Part shown: in pieces, positions 1-5,567 of the stretch
How positions within the stretch are numbered: the first letter of the stretch is position 1
How the letters are laid out: every line of letters starts with the position of its first letter
Origin: an archaeon
GTDB lineage: Archaea > Methanobacteriota > Methanobacteria > Methanobacteriales > Methanobacteriaceae
Assembly: GCA_024409145.1 (NCBI GenBank)
Contig: JAKSUF010000083.1
Coordinates: 1 to 6,443, forward strand
Length of the DNA: 6,443 bases
Direction: 5' to 3'
The notes under the pieces: model-generated
What the model saw: the letters and a program-made list of their open reading frames with translations, nothing else
Database searches by the model: none
Told to the model about the DNA's origin: nothing
Position numbers and translations under genes: made by a program

Positions 1-115
1 TAAACTAATTTTTTTATTTCAATTTATATTTTTTTAATTATTATAAAATTAAATAGCTAACTTTATAAATGATATTTTATATATTATTTATTGGATAATA
101 TCAATAAAAGTTAGT

Positions 116-149
116 CGCCAAATAACGGAATGTTTGGTGTTGTTTTTTT
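116..149 (+). terminator. Hairpin plus T-tract, probable terminator of an upstream transcript
   Basis: Bases 116-124 (CGCCAAATA) can pair with 131-139 (TGTTTGGTG) to give a 9-bp stem containing G-T wobbles and a 6-base loop ACGGAA, followed by a T-rich run to 149 with seven consecutive Ts (143-149). It is the only GC-richer island in the first 368 bases. The shape is that of an intrinsic terminator, although archaeal termination often needs only the T-tract. No coding end is visible in the window, so the upstream gene it would serve is unknown. An alternative is a structured element in a leader or small RNA. Confidence 0.5.
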
Positions 150-250
150 AAATTAAGCTATTTAATAAGTGTATATTGGATGATATGTTTATTTTTTTAT
201 TTATAATCGTTTTATTTAGCTTAATGTATGTAGTTTGATTAAAAAACTTA

Positions 251-296
251 TTAATGTATAATTAATGTATAATTAAGGTATATGATTAATGTATAT
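251..296 (+). repeat. 11-bp tandem direct repeats upstream of psmA
   Basis: TTAATGTATAA occurs at 251-261 and 262-272 without a gap. A variant TTAAGGTATAT follows at 273-283, and after two bases another copy, TTAATGTATAT, lies at 286-296. A partial relative, TTAATGTATG, sits at 221-230. The 11-bp period is close to one helical turn, so the copies face the same side of the DNA. The array ends just before the likely TATA box of psmA. It could be a regulator binding array or simple slippage in AT-rich sequence. Confidence 0.6.
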
Positions 297-368
297 AATT
301 TATAAAAATTATTTTTAGTATTTGGTTTTTATTGATATTTACATTCATAAATTTAGTGAGGTATAATA
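291..368 (+). promoter_or_regulatory. Likely psmA promoter and ribosome binding site
   Basis: TTTATAAA at 299-306 resembles an archaeal TATA box and would place transcription start near 325-330, giving a leader of about 40 bases. GTATATAAT at 291-299 is an alternative box. The ribosome binding site is GAGGT at 358-362, six bases before the ATG at 369. The TATA assignment is inferred by motif only, and the surrounding sequence is so AT-rich that chance matches are likely. The Shine-Dalgarno match is clear. Confidence 0.45.
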
Positions 369-1211
369 ATGCAACCTTTACAACAAAATGCTGGATATGA
401 TAGAGCAATTACTGTATTTAGTCCTGATGGAAGACTTTTCCAAGTAGAATATGCTAGAGAAGCTGTTAAAAGAGGAACTACCTCTTTAGGTGTTAAATCC
501 AAAGAAGGAATAGTTCTTGTTGTAGATAAAAGAACTAGTAGTAGATTAGTCGAAGCTAAATCTATTGAAAAAATATTCCAAATTGATGATCATATTGGTG
601 CTGCTACCTCTGGTCTTGTAGCTGATGCAAGAGCTTTAGTTGAAAGAGCACGTATTGAATCTCAAATTAATAAAATTACTTATAATGAACCTATATTAGT
701 ATCTGGATTAGCTAAAAAAATCTGTGATATGAAACAATTATACACTCAAAATGGAGGGGTAAGACCTTTCGGTTCTGCACTTATTATTGGTGGAGTTAAT
801 GGAGAATCTTGTAAATTGTTTGAAACTGATCCAAGTGGAGCTTTAATTGAATATAAAGCAACTGCTATTGGTTCTGGTGTAGGTCCAGCTATGGAAGTAT
901 TTGAAGAAAGATATGATGATGACTGTACTTTAGAAGAAGCTATTGAATTAGCTTTAGATGCACTTTATGAAGCAACTAATGGTGCAACTACTGAAAATAG
1001 TGTTGAAATTGCAGTTATTGAAGTAGCTACTCAAGCTTATAGAAAATTATCTGATGATGAAGTAGCTAAATATGTTGAAGCTCTTCTTGAAAGAAATGTT
1101 GAAGAAGAGGAAGAAGAATCTGAAGATGAAGATGCTGAGGAAGAAGTTGAAGAAACCGAAGCTGATGAAGAATCTGAAGATGAAGAAGCTACTGAAGAAG
1201 ATGAAGAATAA
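369..1211 (+). CDS. psmA: 20S proteasome alpha subunit with acidic C-terminal tail
   Basis: PsmA forms the outer seven-membered rings of the archaeal 20S proteasome, which gate substrate entry and dock the unfoldase ATPases (PAN or Cdc48). The protein has 280 residues. The family signature runs from the gate motif Y10-D11-R12 through ITVFSPDGRLFQVEYAREAV. K68 in SIEKI matches the pocket lysine (K66 in Thermoplasma) that binds the ATPase HbYX tails. GGVRPFG (129-135) and EYKATAIGSG (161-170) are also typical. The fold ends near residue 243, about the usual family length, but a tail follows in which 28 of residues 245-280 are Asp or Glu. The start is fixed by GAGGT six bases upstream and by homology. 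The SBDS gene follows after 24 bp, so the two are probably co-transcribed. The beta subunit is not in this window. Confidence 0.97.
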   Translation: MQPLQQNAGYDRAITVFSPDGRLFQVEYAREAVKRGTTSLGVKSKEGIVLVVDKRTSSRLVEAKSIEKIFQIDDHIGAATSGLVADARALVERARIESQINKITYNEPILVSGLAKKICDMKQLYTQNGGVRPFGSALIIGGVNGESCKLFETDPSGALIEYKATAIGSGVGPAMEVFEERYDDDCTLEEAIELALDALYEATNGATTENSVEIAVIEVATQAYRKLSDDEVAKYVEALLERNVEEEEEESEDEDAEEEVEETEADEESEDEEATEEDEE

Positions 1212-1235
1212 TTCCATATTTTAGAAGGTTTAAGT

Positions 1236-1940
1236 ATGGTAAATATAGATGAAGCTATTATTGCAAGACTTGAATCATTTGGTGAAAAATTTGAAATTTT
1301 AGTTGATGCTGATTTAGCTGCTGACTTTAGAAATCCGGATAATGAAAAAGAAATAGCTATTGAAGATATTTTAGCTGTTGAAGAGATTTTTAAAGATTCT
1401 AAAAAAGGAGATAAAGCATCTGAAGAAGCTATGAACAAAATATTTGAAACTACTGATGTTTTAGAAGTTGCAAGTCAAATCCTTCATAAAGGTACTGTTC
1501 AATTAACTGCTGATCAAAGAAGACAAATGCAAGAGGATAAAAGAAAACAAGTCATTTCTACTATTGCAAGAGAAGCAATTAATCCTCAAAATGGTCTTCC
1601 ACATCCTGCTCAAAGAATTGAAAATGCAATGAATGAAGCTAAAGTTAAAATTGATGCATTTAAGTCTGTAGATGAGCAAGTTCAAATAGCTTTAAAAGGA
1701 ATTAAACCATTAATTCCTATTAAATTTGAAAGAATTAAAATGGCTGTTAGATTGCCAAGTACTGCTGCAGGTGGTGCTTACTCTGCAATCCGTCCTTTTG
1801 GAAATATTCTTAATGAAGAATGGCAGCAAGATGGATCTTGGATAGCTATTGTTGAAATGGCTGGTGGACTTCAAGATGATTTTAATCATAAAATGGCTTC
1901 TATCTCTGGAGGAGAAGCTGAAACTAGATTAATTAAATAA
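1236..1940 (+). CDS. SBDS/Sdo1 family ribosome maturation protein
   Basis: This is the archaeal relative of the Shwachman-Bodian-Diamond syndrome protein. In eukaryotes SBDS, with the GTPase EFL1, releases the anti-association factor eIF6 from the 60S subunit; archaea carry aIF6 and EF-2-type GTPases, and a similar late step is inferred. At 234 residues it has normal family length. The N-terminal FYSH domain (about 1-88) holds ARLESFGEKFEILVD and ends in HKGTVQLTADQRRQM (84-98). PHPAQRIENAMNEAK (122-136) marks the helical middle domain. The ferredoxin-like third domain (about 160-234) contains GSWIAIVEMAGGLQDDF. A modest ribosome binding site (GAAGG, 1224-1228) lies before the ATG. It sits between psmA and rrp4, its conserved place in the exosome cluster. 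Nothing appears damaged. Confidence 0.96.
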   Translation: MVNIDEAIIARLESFGEKFEILVDADLAADFRNPDNEKEIAIEDILAVEEIFKDSKKGDKASEEAMNKIFETTDVLEVASQILHKGTVQLTADQRRQMQEDKRKQVISTIAREAINPQNGLPHPAQRIENAMNEAKVKIDAFKSVDEQVQIALKGIKPLIPIKFERIKMAVRLPSTAAGGAYSAIRPFGNILNEEWQQDGSWIAIVEMAGGLQDDFNHKMASISGGEAETRLIK

Positions 1941-2047
1941 TTAAATATTTTTAATGATTATTTAGATAATTTATTTTTTTAATTATTTCTTTAATTATTT
2001 TTTAATCTTTAATTGTTGGATGATATACTTATATGGGAAGTATATGT
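1941..2047 (+). other. AT-rich spacer between the SBDS gene and rrp4, with T7 tract
   Basis: The spacer holds a run of seven Ts at 1974-1980, which could act as a weak archaeal terminator or pause site, and a TTGGATGATAT motif at 2016-2026 that recurs upstream of psmA. No convincing TATA box is present, so rrp4 is more likely transcribed by read-through than from its own promoter. Confidence 0.35.
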
Positions 2048-3325
2048 ATGATATATGTAAATGAAAAAGATTTAGTTGTTCCTGGAGAAGTATTAGCTGA
2101 AGGTGACTATTACTCTGGAAGAGGAACATTTGAGGAAGATGGAAAAGTTTGTTCCAAACTTTTAGGTTTAGTTTCTTTAAGAAACAAGAAAGTTAGTGTA
2201 ATTCCTCTTAAAAGCAAGTATCTTCCTAAAAAAGGTGATGTTGTAATTGGTAAAATCCAAGATGTTAGGTTTTCTATGTGGGAAGTTGATTTAAACTCCC
2301 CTTATTCTGGTATCTTACCAGCATCTGAAGTTTTTGGAAGAGATAAAAAAGAATTAAGTAGAGTATTTGATGTCGGGGATGTTTTATTCTTAAGAATCGT
2401 TGATGTCGATGAAGTTAAAAAAGTTAAATTAGGACTTAAAGGCCGTGGAATGGGTAAGTTTAAAGGTGGAATTGTTGTAGATATTGCACCAACTAAAGTT
2501 CCTCGTTTGATTGGTAAAAAAGGTTCTATGATTAATATGATTAAAAACAAAACTGGTTGTAAGATTGTTGTTGGTCAAAATGGTCTTGTTTGGGTTAAAG
2601 GTAGCGACGACATGGAACAATTAGTGAGGGAGATTATTAATTTAATTGAACGTGAAGCACACACTTCTGGTTTAACTGATAGAGTTAAAAATAAACTTTA
2701 CTTAGATATTGATGGTGAATTGCCTGAAGATAAGGAAGCAAAACTTGCTGAAGAAGCTAAAGTTGCTGAAAAAGCAGTGGATGAAGGTTTAAAAGCACCA
2801 GAAATTCAAGATTTTAGAGATGAAGTTGAAGAAGAATTAGCTGCTGAACAAGCACTGGAAGATGAAGAATCTGAAAGTGATTCTGATGATTTTGAAGATG
2901 ATGTAGCTGATGAGTCTGTAGATTGTTCTGATGATTTTGAAGATGATGTAGCTGATGACGAAATTGTTGAAGAATTAATTGATGATGAGATTGGTGAAGA
3001 ATCAGTTGAAGATGATTCTGCTGTGGAAATCTTTGATTCTGAACATTTAGATGGTGAAGTCTCTGATGAAGAAAGTTCTGATGATGAAGAATCTGAAGAA
3101 AATTTAGAAGAATCTATTGAAACTAAAGAATCTGAAGATAAAAAAGAATCTAATAAAAAATTTGTTAAAAAACATAAATTTTTAGATACTTTTGAATCTA
3201 TTAAAAAACAAGAAAAGAGAAATAAATCTTCTTTTGTTGGAATTTCTAGTCCAAATTCAAGTTCTCCAACTTTAAATATAGGAAATGCTGGAAAAAAAGC
3301 TCCTAAATGGAGAAAAAGACTTTAA
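2048..3325 (+). CDS. rrp4: Exosome RNA-binding cap subunit Rrp4 with long acidic/basic tail
   Basis: Rrp4 is one of the archaeal exosome cap proteins (Csl4 is the other); three copies sit on the Rrp41/Rrp42 ring and guide RNA into the pore. From the ATG at 2048 it has 425 residues. The order is an N-terminal beta domain (about 1-55, with LVVPGEVLAEG), an S1 domain (about 63-132) and a KH domain (about 136-213) with its GKKG loop at 156-159 and ending EAHTSGLTDRV. The core is full length. About 200 extra residues follow: 256-355 contain 54 Asp/Glu, and 365-425 contain 18 Lys/Arg, ending in a basic stretch. The core alone usually spans the whole protein in archaea, so the tail is the oddity. 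An in-frame ATG at 2033 would add MGSIC, but homologues begin close to MIYV, and GGGAAG (2035-2040) lies seven bases before 2048. Neither ribosome binding site is strong. Confidence 0.93.
   Translation: MIYVNEKDLVVPGEVLAEGDYYSGRGTFEEDGKVCSKLLGLVSLRNKKVSVIPLKSKYLPKKGDVVIGKIQDVRFSMWEVDLNSPYSGILPASEVFGRDKKELSRVFDVGDVLFLRIVDVDEVKKVKLGLKGRGMGKFKGGIVVDIAPTKVPRLIGKKGSMINMIKNKTGCKIVVGQNGLVWVKGSDDMEQLVREIINLIEREAHTSGLTDRVKNKLYLDIDGELPEDKEAKLAEEAKVAEKAVDEGLKAPEIQDFRDEVEEELAAEQALEDEESESDSDDFEDDVADESVDCSDDFEDDVADDEIVEELIDDEIGEESVEDDSAVEIFDSEHLDGEVSDEESSDDEESEENLEESIETKESEDKKESNKKFVKKHKFLDTFESIKKQEKRNKSSFVGISSPNSSSPTLNIGNAGKKAPKWRKRL
2881..2958 (+). repeat. 45-bp-period direct repeat inside the Rrp4 acidic tail
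   Basis: A 33-base sequence at 2881-2913 recurs exactly at 2926-2958, start to start 45 bases. It encodes SDDFEDDVAD twice, at residues 279-288 and 294-303 counted from the ATG at 2048. Identity includes third codon positions, which indicates a recent in-frame tandem duplication of 15 codons rather than convergence on an acidic composition. Confidence 0.9.
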
Positions 3326-3404
3326 TTTAGTTTTTAGCTTATTAGAATTAATTTGGTAAGAAATGATGATTTAGTTTTTTTAGCTTATTGGATTTAATTT
3401 GATA
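3325..3404 (+). repeat. Imperfect tandem direct repeat in the rrp4-rrp41 spacer
   Basis: Bases 3325-3358 and 3369-3404 align with three substitutions and two extra Ts in the second copy; both begin ATTTAG, then a T-tract (5 or 7), then AGCTTATT. The copies are about 44 bases apart. Each T-tract could serve as a weak terminator or pause site after rrp4. Low sequence complexity raises the chance background, but 31 matching positions of 34 is more than composition alone would suggest. Confidence 0.7.
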
Positions 3405-3443
3405 TAATTAATTGATTTATTGTGAATATTATTCGTGTAATTT

Positions 3444-3458
3444 AAAGAGGTGTTTTTT
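3444..3458 (+). promoter_or_regulatory. Ribosome binding site that decides the rrp41 start
   Basis: AAAGAGGTG at 3444-3452 is a strong Shine-Dalgarno sequence. It contains the only conventional in-frame start codon available (GTG, 3450-3452). Six Ts (3453-3458) separate it from an ATT codon at 3459, the same six-base spacing seen between GAGGT and the psmA ATG. Nothing resembling a ribosome binding site lies before the GTG itself. Confidence 0.6.
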
Positions 3459-4163
3459 ATTACTTCAAATGATAGAAAATTAAGAGATGACGGAAGAGCA
3501 TATAATGAAATCCGTCCTTTGAAGATTGAAGCAGGTGTTCTAAAAAGAGCTGATGGTTCTGCATACTTAGAAGTTGGTGGAAATAAGATTTTGGCATCTG
3601 TTTATGGTCCTAGAGAATCATATATTAGACGTTTATTAAAACCAAATACTGGAGTTATTAGAGTAAGATATAATATGGCTCCATTTTCTGTTGATGATCG
3701 TAAAAGACCAGGTCCAGACAGAAGATCTAATGAAATTTCTAAAATTGCTGCTGATGCACTTAGGCCAGCTTTAATGTTAGAAAAATTCCCAAGATCTATG
3801 GTTGATGTTTCTATTGAAATTATTGAAGCTGAAGGTGGAACTCGTTGTGCAGGTATTACTGCTGCGGCAGTGGCTTTAGCTGATGCAGGTATTCCTATGA
3901 AAGATATTGTTGTAGGTTGTGCTGCTGGTAAAGTTAATGATGAAATTGTTTTGGATTTATCTGAAAAAGAGGATAAAGAAGGACAAGCGGATGTACCTAT
4001 TGCAATAATGCCTAGAACTGGTGAAATTACTTTACTCCAAGCTGATGGTAATTTAACTGAAGAAGAATTTGAAGAAGCTTTAGATTTAGCTATTGAAGGT
4101 TGTAAACAAATAGCTGAAGTACAAAATGAAGCTCTTAAAAAAAGATATGGTGTTGATTTATAG
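3450..4163 (+). CDS. rrp41: Exosome catalytic subunit Rrp41 (RNase PH family)
   Basis: Rrp41 is the phosphorolytic subunit of the archaeal exosome: with phosphate it degrades RNA 3' to 5', and with ADP in excess it can add A-rich tails. It acts in a hexamer of three Rrp41-Rrp42 pairs. Counted from the GTG at 3450 it has 237 residues, near normal. Family features are DRKLRDDGRAYNEIRPL (8-24), the arginine-rich RNA-binding segment around RKRPGPDRRSNEIS (84-97), the phosphate loop EGGTR (128-132) and EGQADVPIAIM (177-187) with catalytic Asp181. All key residues are intact. The start is uncertain: the GTG lies inside the Shine-Dalgarno sequence, and ATT at 3459 is better spaced, giving 234 residues beginning at the fourth codon. 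No ATG occurs before residue 76. The stop is followed directly by the rrp42 ribosome binding site, so the pair is translationally linked. Confidence 0.96.
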   Translation: MFFITSNDRKLRDDGRAYNEIRPLKIEAGVLKRADGSAYLEVGGNKILASVYGPRESYIRRLLKPNTGVIRVRYNMAPFSVDDRKRPGPDRRSNEISKIAADALRPALMLEKFPRSMVDVSIEIIEAEGGTRCAGITAAAVALADAGIPMKDIVVGCAAGKVNDEIVLDLSEKEDKEGQADVPIAIMPRTGEITLLQADGNLTEEEFEEALDLAIEGCKQIAEVQNEALKKRYGVDL

Positions 4164-4172
4164 GTGGTTAAT

Positions 4173-4964
4173 ATGAAAGTTGTACCTGAAATTTCAAGAA
4201 GAAGTATTACAAGACTTATAAGTGAGGGTAAAAGAGTTGATGGAAGATCTTTTGATGAAAGAAGGGATATTTTCATTGAACCTAATGTAATATCTAAAGC
4301 AGAAGGTTCTGCAAGAGTTAAATTAGGAGATACTCAAGTTATTGTTGGTGTTAAACCATCTATTGGCGAACCTTTCGCTGATACTCCTGATGTTGGGGTT
4401 TTAATGACTAATTGTGAACTTTTACCAATGGCTGCTCCTGAATTCGAACCTGGACCACCTAGTCCTGAATCTATTGAACTTGCACGTGTTGTAGATCGTG
4501 GAATTCGTGAAAGTCAATTAGTTGATTTAGAAAAACTTTGTATTGAAGAAGGTAAAAAAGTTTGGATGCTCTTTATAGATATTCATGTAATTGATTATGA
4601 TGGAAATCTGTTTGATGCAGCAAACCTTGCAGTTATGGCTGCACTTATGAATACTAAATTACCTATTGCAAGTTATGTTGATGATGAAGTTGTTTTAGAT
4701 GAAGAAAACTTCATGGAATTACCTGTGAGAGATAAATTAGCTTTATCTACTTTTGTCAAAATAGGTGATGGTATGGTTTTAGATCCTTCTTTAGATGAAG
4801 AAGAAATATTAGATGCAAGAATAACTATTGGTGTTACTGATAAAGGTAATAACATTTGTTCTATGCAAAAAGGTGGAGATGTTCCATTAACTAGAGATGA
4901 AATTCTTGATGCAGTTCATATGGCATTTACCACAAAAGATGATTTATTAAGATATCTTAATTAA
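4173..4964 (+). CDS. rrp42: Exosome structural subunit Rrp42 (RNase PH family, non-catalytic)
   Basis: Rrp42 pairs with Rrp41 in the hexameric exosome ring; it lacks the catalytic residues but helps shape the active site and contacts RNA. From the ATG at 4173 it has 263 residues, normal for the family. The N-terminal helix and GKRVDGRSFDERR (19-31) are typical. FEPGPPSPESIELARVVDRG lies at about 91-110, with conserved arginines 105, 109 and 112, and DYDGNLFDAANLAVMAAL (about 141-158) is the classic Rrp42 segment. The EGGTR phosphate loop of Rrp41 is absent, as expected. A GTG at 4164 is in frame, but it belongs to the ribosome binding site AGGTGG (4162-4167), which overlaps the rrp41 stop TAG and lies five bases before the ATG. 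Only nine bases separate the two genes, so coupled translation for equal stoichiometry is likely. Confidence 0.96.
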   Translation: MKVVPEISRRSITRLISEGKRVDGRSFDERRDIFIEPNVISKAEGSARVKLGDTQVIVGVKPSIGEPFADTPDVGVLMTNCELLPMAAPEFEPGPPSPESIELARVVDRGIRESQLVDLEKLCIEEGKKVWMLFIDIHVIDYDGNLFDAANLAVMAALMNTKLPIASYVDDEVVLDEENFMELPVRDKLALSTFVKIGDGMVLDPSLDEEEILDARITIGVTDKGNNICSMQKGGDVPLTRDEILDAVHMAFTTKDDLLRYLN

Positions 4965-4991
4965 ATCTTCTTTTAATTTTTTATTTTTTTT
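4965..4991 (+). terminator. T-rich tract after rrp42, likely archaeal terminator
   Basis: The 27 bases after the rrp42 stop are almost all T and end in an eight-T run (4984-4991). T-tracts of this kind terminate archaeal RNA polymerase without a hairpin. Its place at the head of a 333-bp non-coding gap fits an end for the psmA-to-rrp42 transcript. A second candidate, a hairpin with T-rich tail, lies at 5068-5097. Confidence 0.5.
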
Positions 4992-5067
4992 AATTCATTG
5001 TTTGTAAATATATTTGTGTTTTTTTATTTGTTATTTGTAAATAAATTATGCGAGTATCTTTTTATTT

Positions 5068-5097
5068 GACCATTTTTATAAAGGTCTTTCTTATTTT
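5068..5097 (+). terminator. Weak hairpin with T-rich tail in the rrp42-L37Ae gap
   Basis: GACC (5068-5071) pairs with GGTC (5083-5086). With one bulged A the stem continues through TTT/AAA to a four-base loop, and a T/C-rich stretch follows to 5097. It could be a backup terminator. The region between it and 4991 contains TTTGTAAATA twice (5001-5010 and 5034-5043) but no gene. Confidence 0.3.
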
Positions 5098-5116
5098 CAA
5101 ATAATTAACCATTAAC

Positions 5117-5297
5117 TTTATATACTTTTAAAAACTATATATTAATGTTAGTTATTTTTATAGCATTTTTAATAGCTATAAATTATTCTTATATTTTTCA
5201 TTAAACTTTTCTAATTATATTTGAGGGTTATTAAAAGTTTTAAAACTAAGTTAAGTTTAATGAGGATTTATTTAATTATTATTATGGAGATATTATT
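5117..5297 (+). promoter_or_regulatory. Likely promoter and long leader of rpl37ae-rpoP
   Basis: TTTATATA at 5117-5124 is a good match to the archaeal TATA box and would put transcription start near 5145-5150, leaving a leader of about 150 bases. Within that leader are an 8-bp perfect inverted repeat, TTTATAGC (5157-5164) with GCTATAAA (5175-5182), and a 12-base palindrome AGTTTTAAAACT (5236-5247). GAGGAT (5262-5267) resembles a second ribosome binding site but serves no visible gene; the one in use is GGAGAT (5286-5291), six bases before the L37Ae ATG. TATAT boxes nearer the gene cannot be excluded, so the leader length is inferred. Confidence 0.45.
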
Positions 5298-5567
5298 ATG
5301 GCAAGAACAAGAAAAGTTGGTATTACTGGTAGATTCGGTGCTAGATACGGAAGAAAAGCTAAAAGGCAAGTTAAAAAAATTGAAGAAAACATGAAAAAGA
5401 AACATGTTTGTCCTAAATGTGATAGACCTGCTGTTAAAAGAGTTAGCGCTGGAATCTGGAAATGCAGTAAATGTGGTGTAGTATTTACTGGTGGGGCATA
5501 TGTTCCTGAAACTCCTATGGTAAAATCTGCAACTCGTAACATTAAAAGAGTAGTTGGAGGAGAATAA
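5298..5567 (+). CDS. rpl37ae: Large-subunit ribosomal protein L37Ae (eL43)
   Basis: This is a small basic zinc-ribbon protein of the archaeal/eukaryotic 50S/60S subunit. The 89 residues begin ARTRKVGITGRFGARYGRKA, the usual rRNA-binding N-terminus, followed by a basic helix (about 20-36). The zinc ribbon uses C38 and C41 (CPKC) and C56 and C59 (CSKC), and TGGAYVPETP (64-73) follows, all as expected for the family. Length is normal. The start is supported by GGAGAT six bases upstream. The stop codon at 5565-5567 abuts the rpoP start with no gap, and the rpoP ribosome binding site lies inside the last codons of this gene, so the two are almost certainly co-transcribed and translationally coupled. 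Confidence 0.97.
   Translation: MARTRKVGITGRFGARYGRKAKRQVKKIEENMKKKHVCPKCDRPAVKRVSAGIWKCSKCGVVFTGGAYVPETPMVKSATRNIKRVVGGE

Noticed and set aside
1..368. Search for a tRNA, CRISPR repeat or small gene in the first region
   Set aside because: No cloverleaf, no spaced repeats of CRISPR size and no coding frame with a ribosome binding site; the 11-bp repeats are tandem and too short for CRISPR.
1037..1438. Minus-strand open frame of 133 codons, very serine-rich
   Set aside because: It is the antisense of the Glu/Asp repeat codons of the PsmA tail and the SBDS start (TTC/ATC/TCA read as Ser-rich). It has no ribosome binding site and the composition is an artefact.
2033..2047. Upstream ATG for rrp4 adding MGSIC
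   Set aside because: The added residues are not expected from family alignments, and the ribosome binding site (GGATGAT) is imperfect. It cannot be fully excluded, but 2048 fits the conserved N-terminus better.
3602..4276. Minus-strand open frame of 224 codons opposite rrp41
   Set aside because: It lies wholly opposite conserved RNase PH-family coding sequence, and its composition reflects the antisense of that gene; it resembles no family I recognise.
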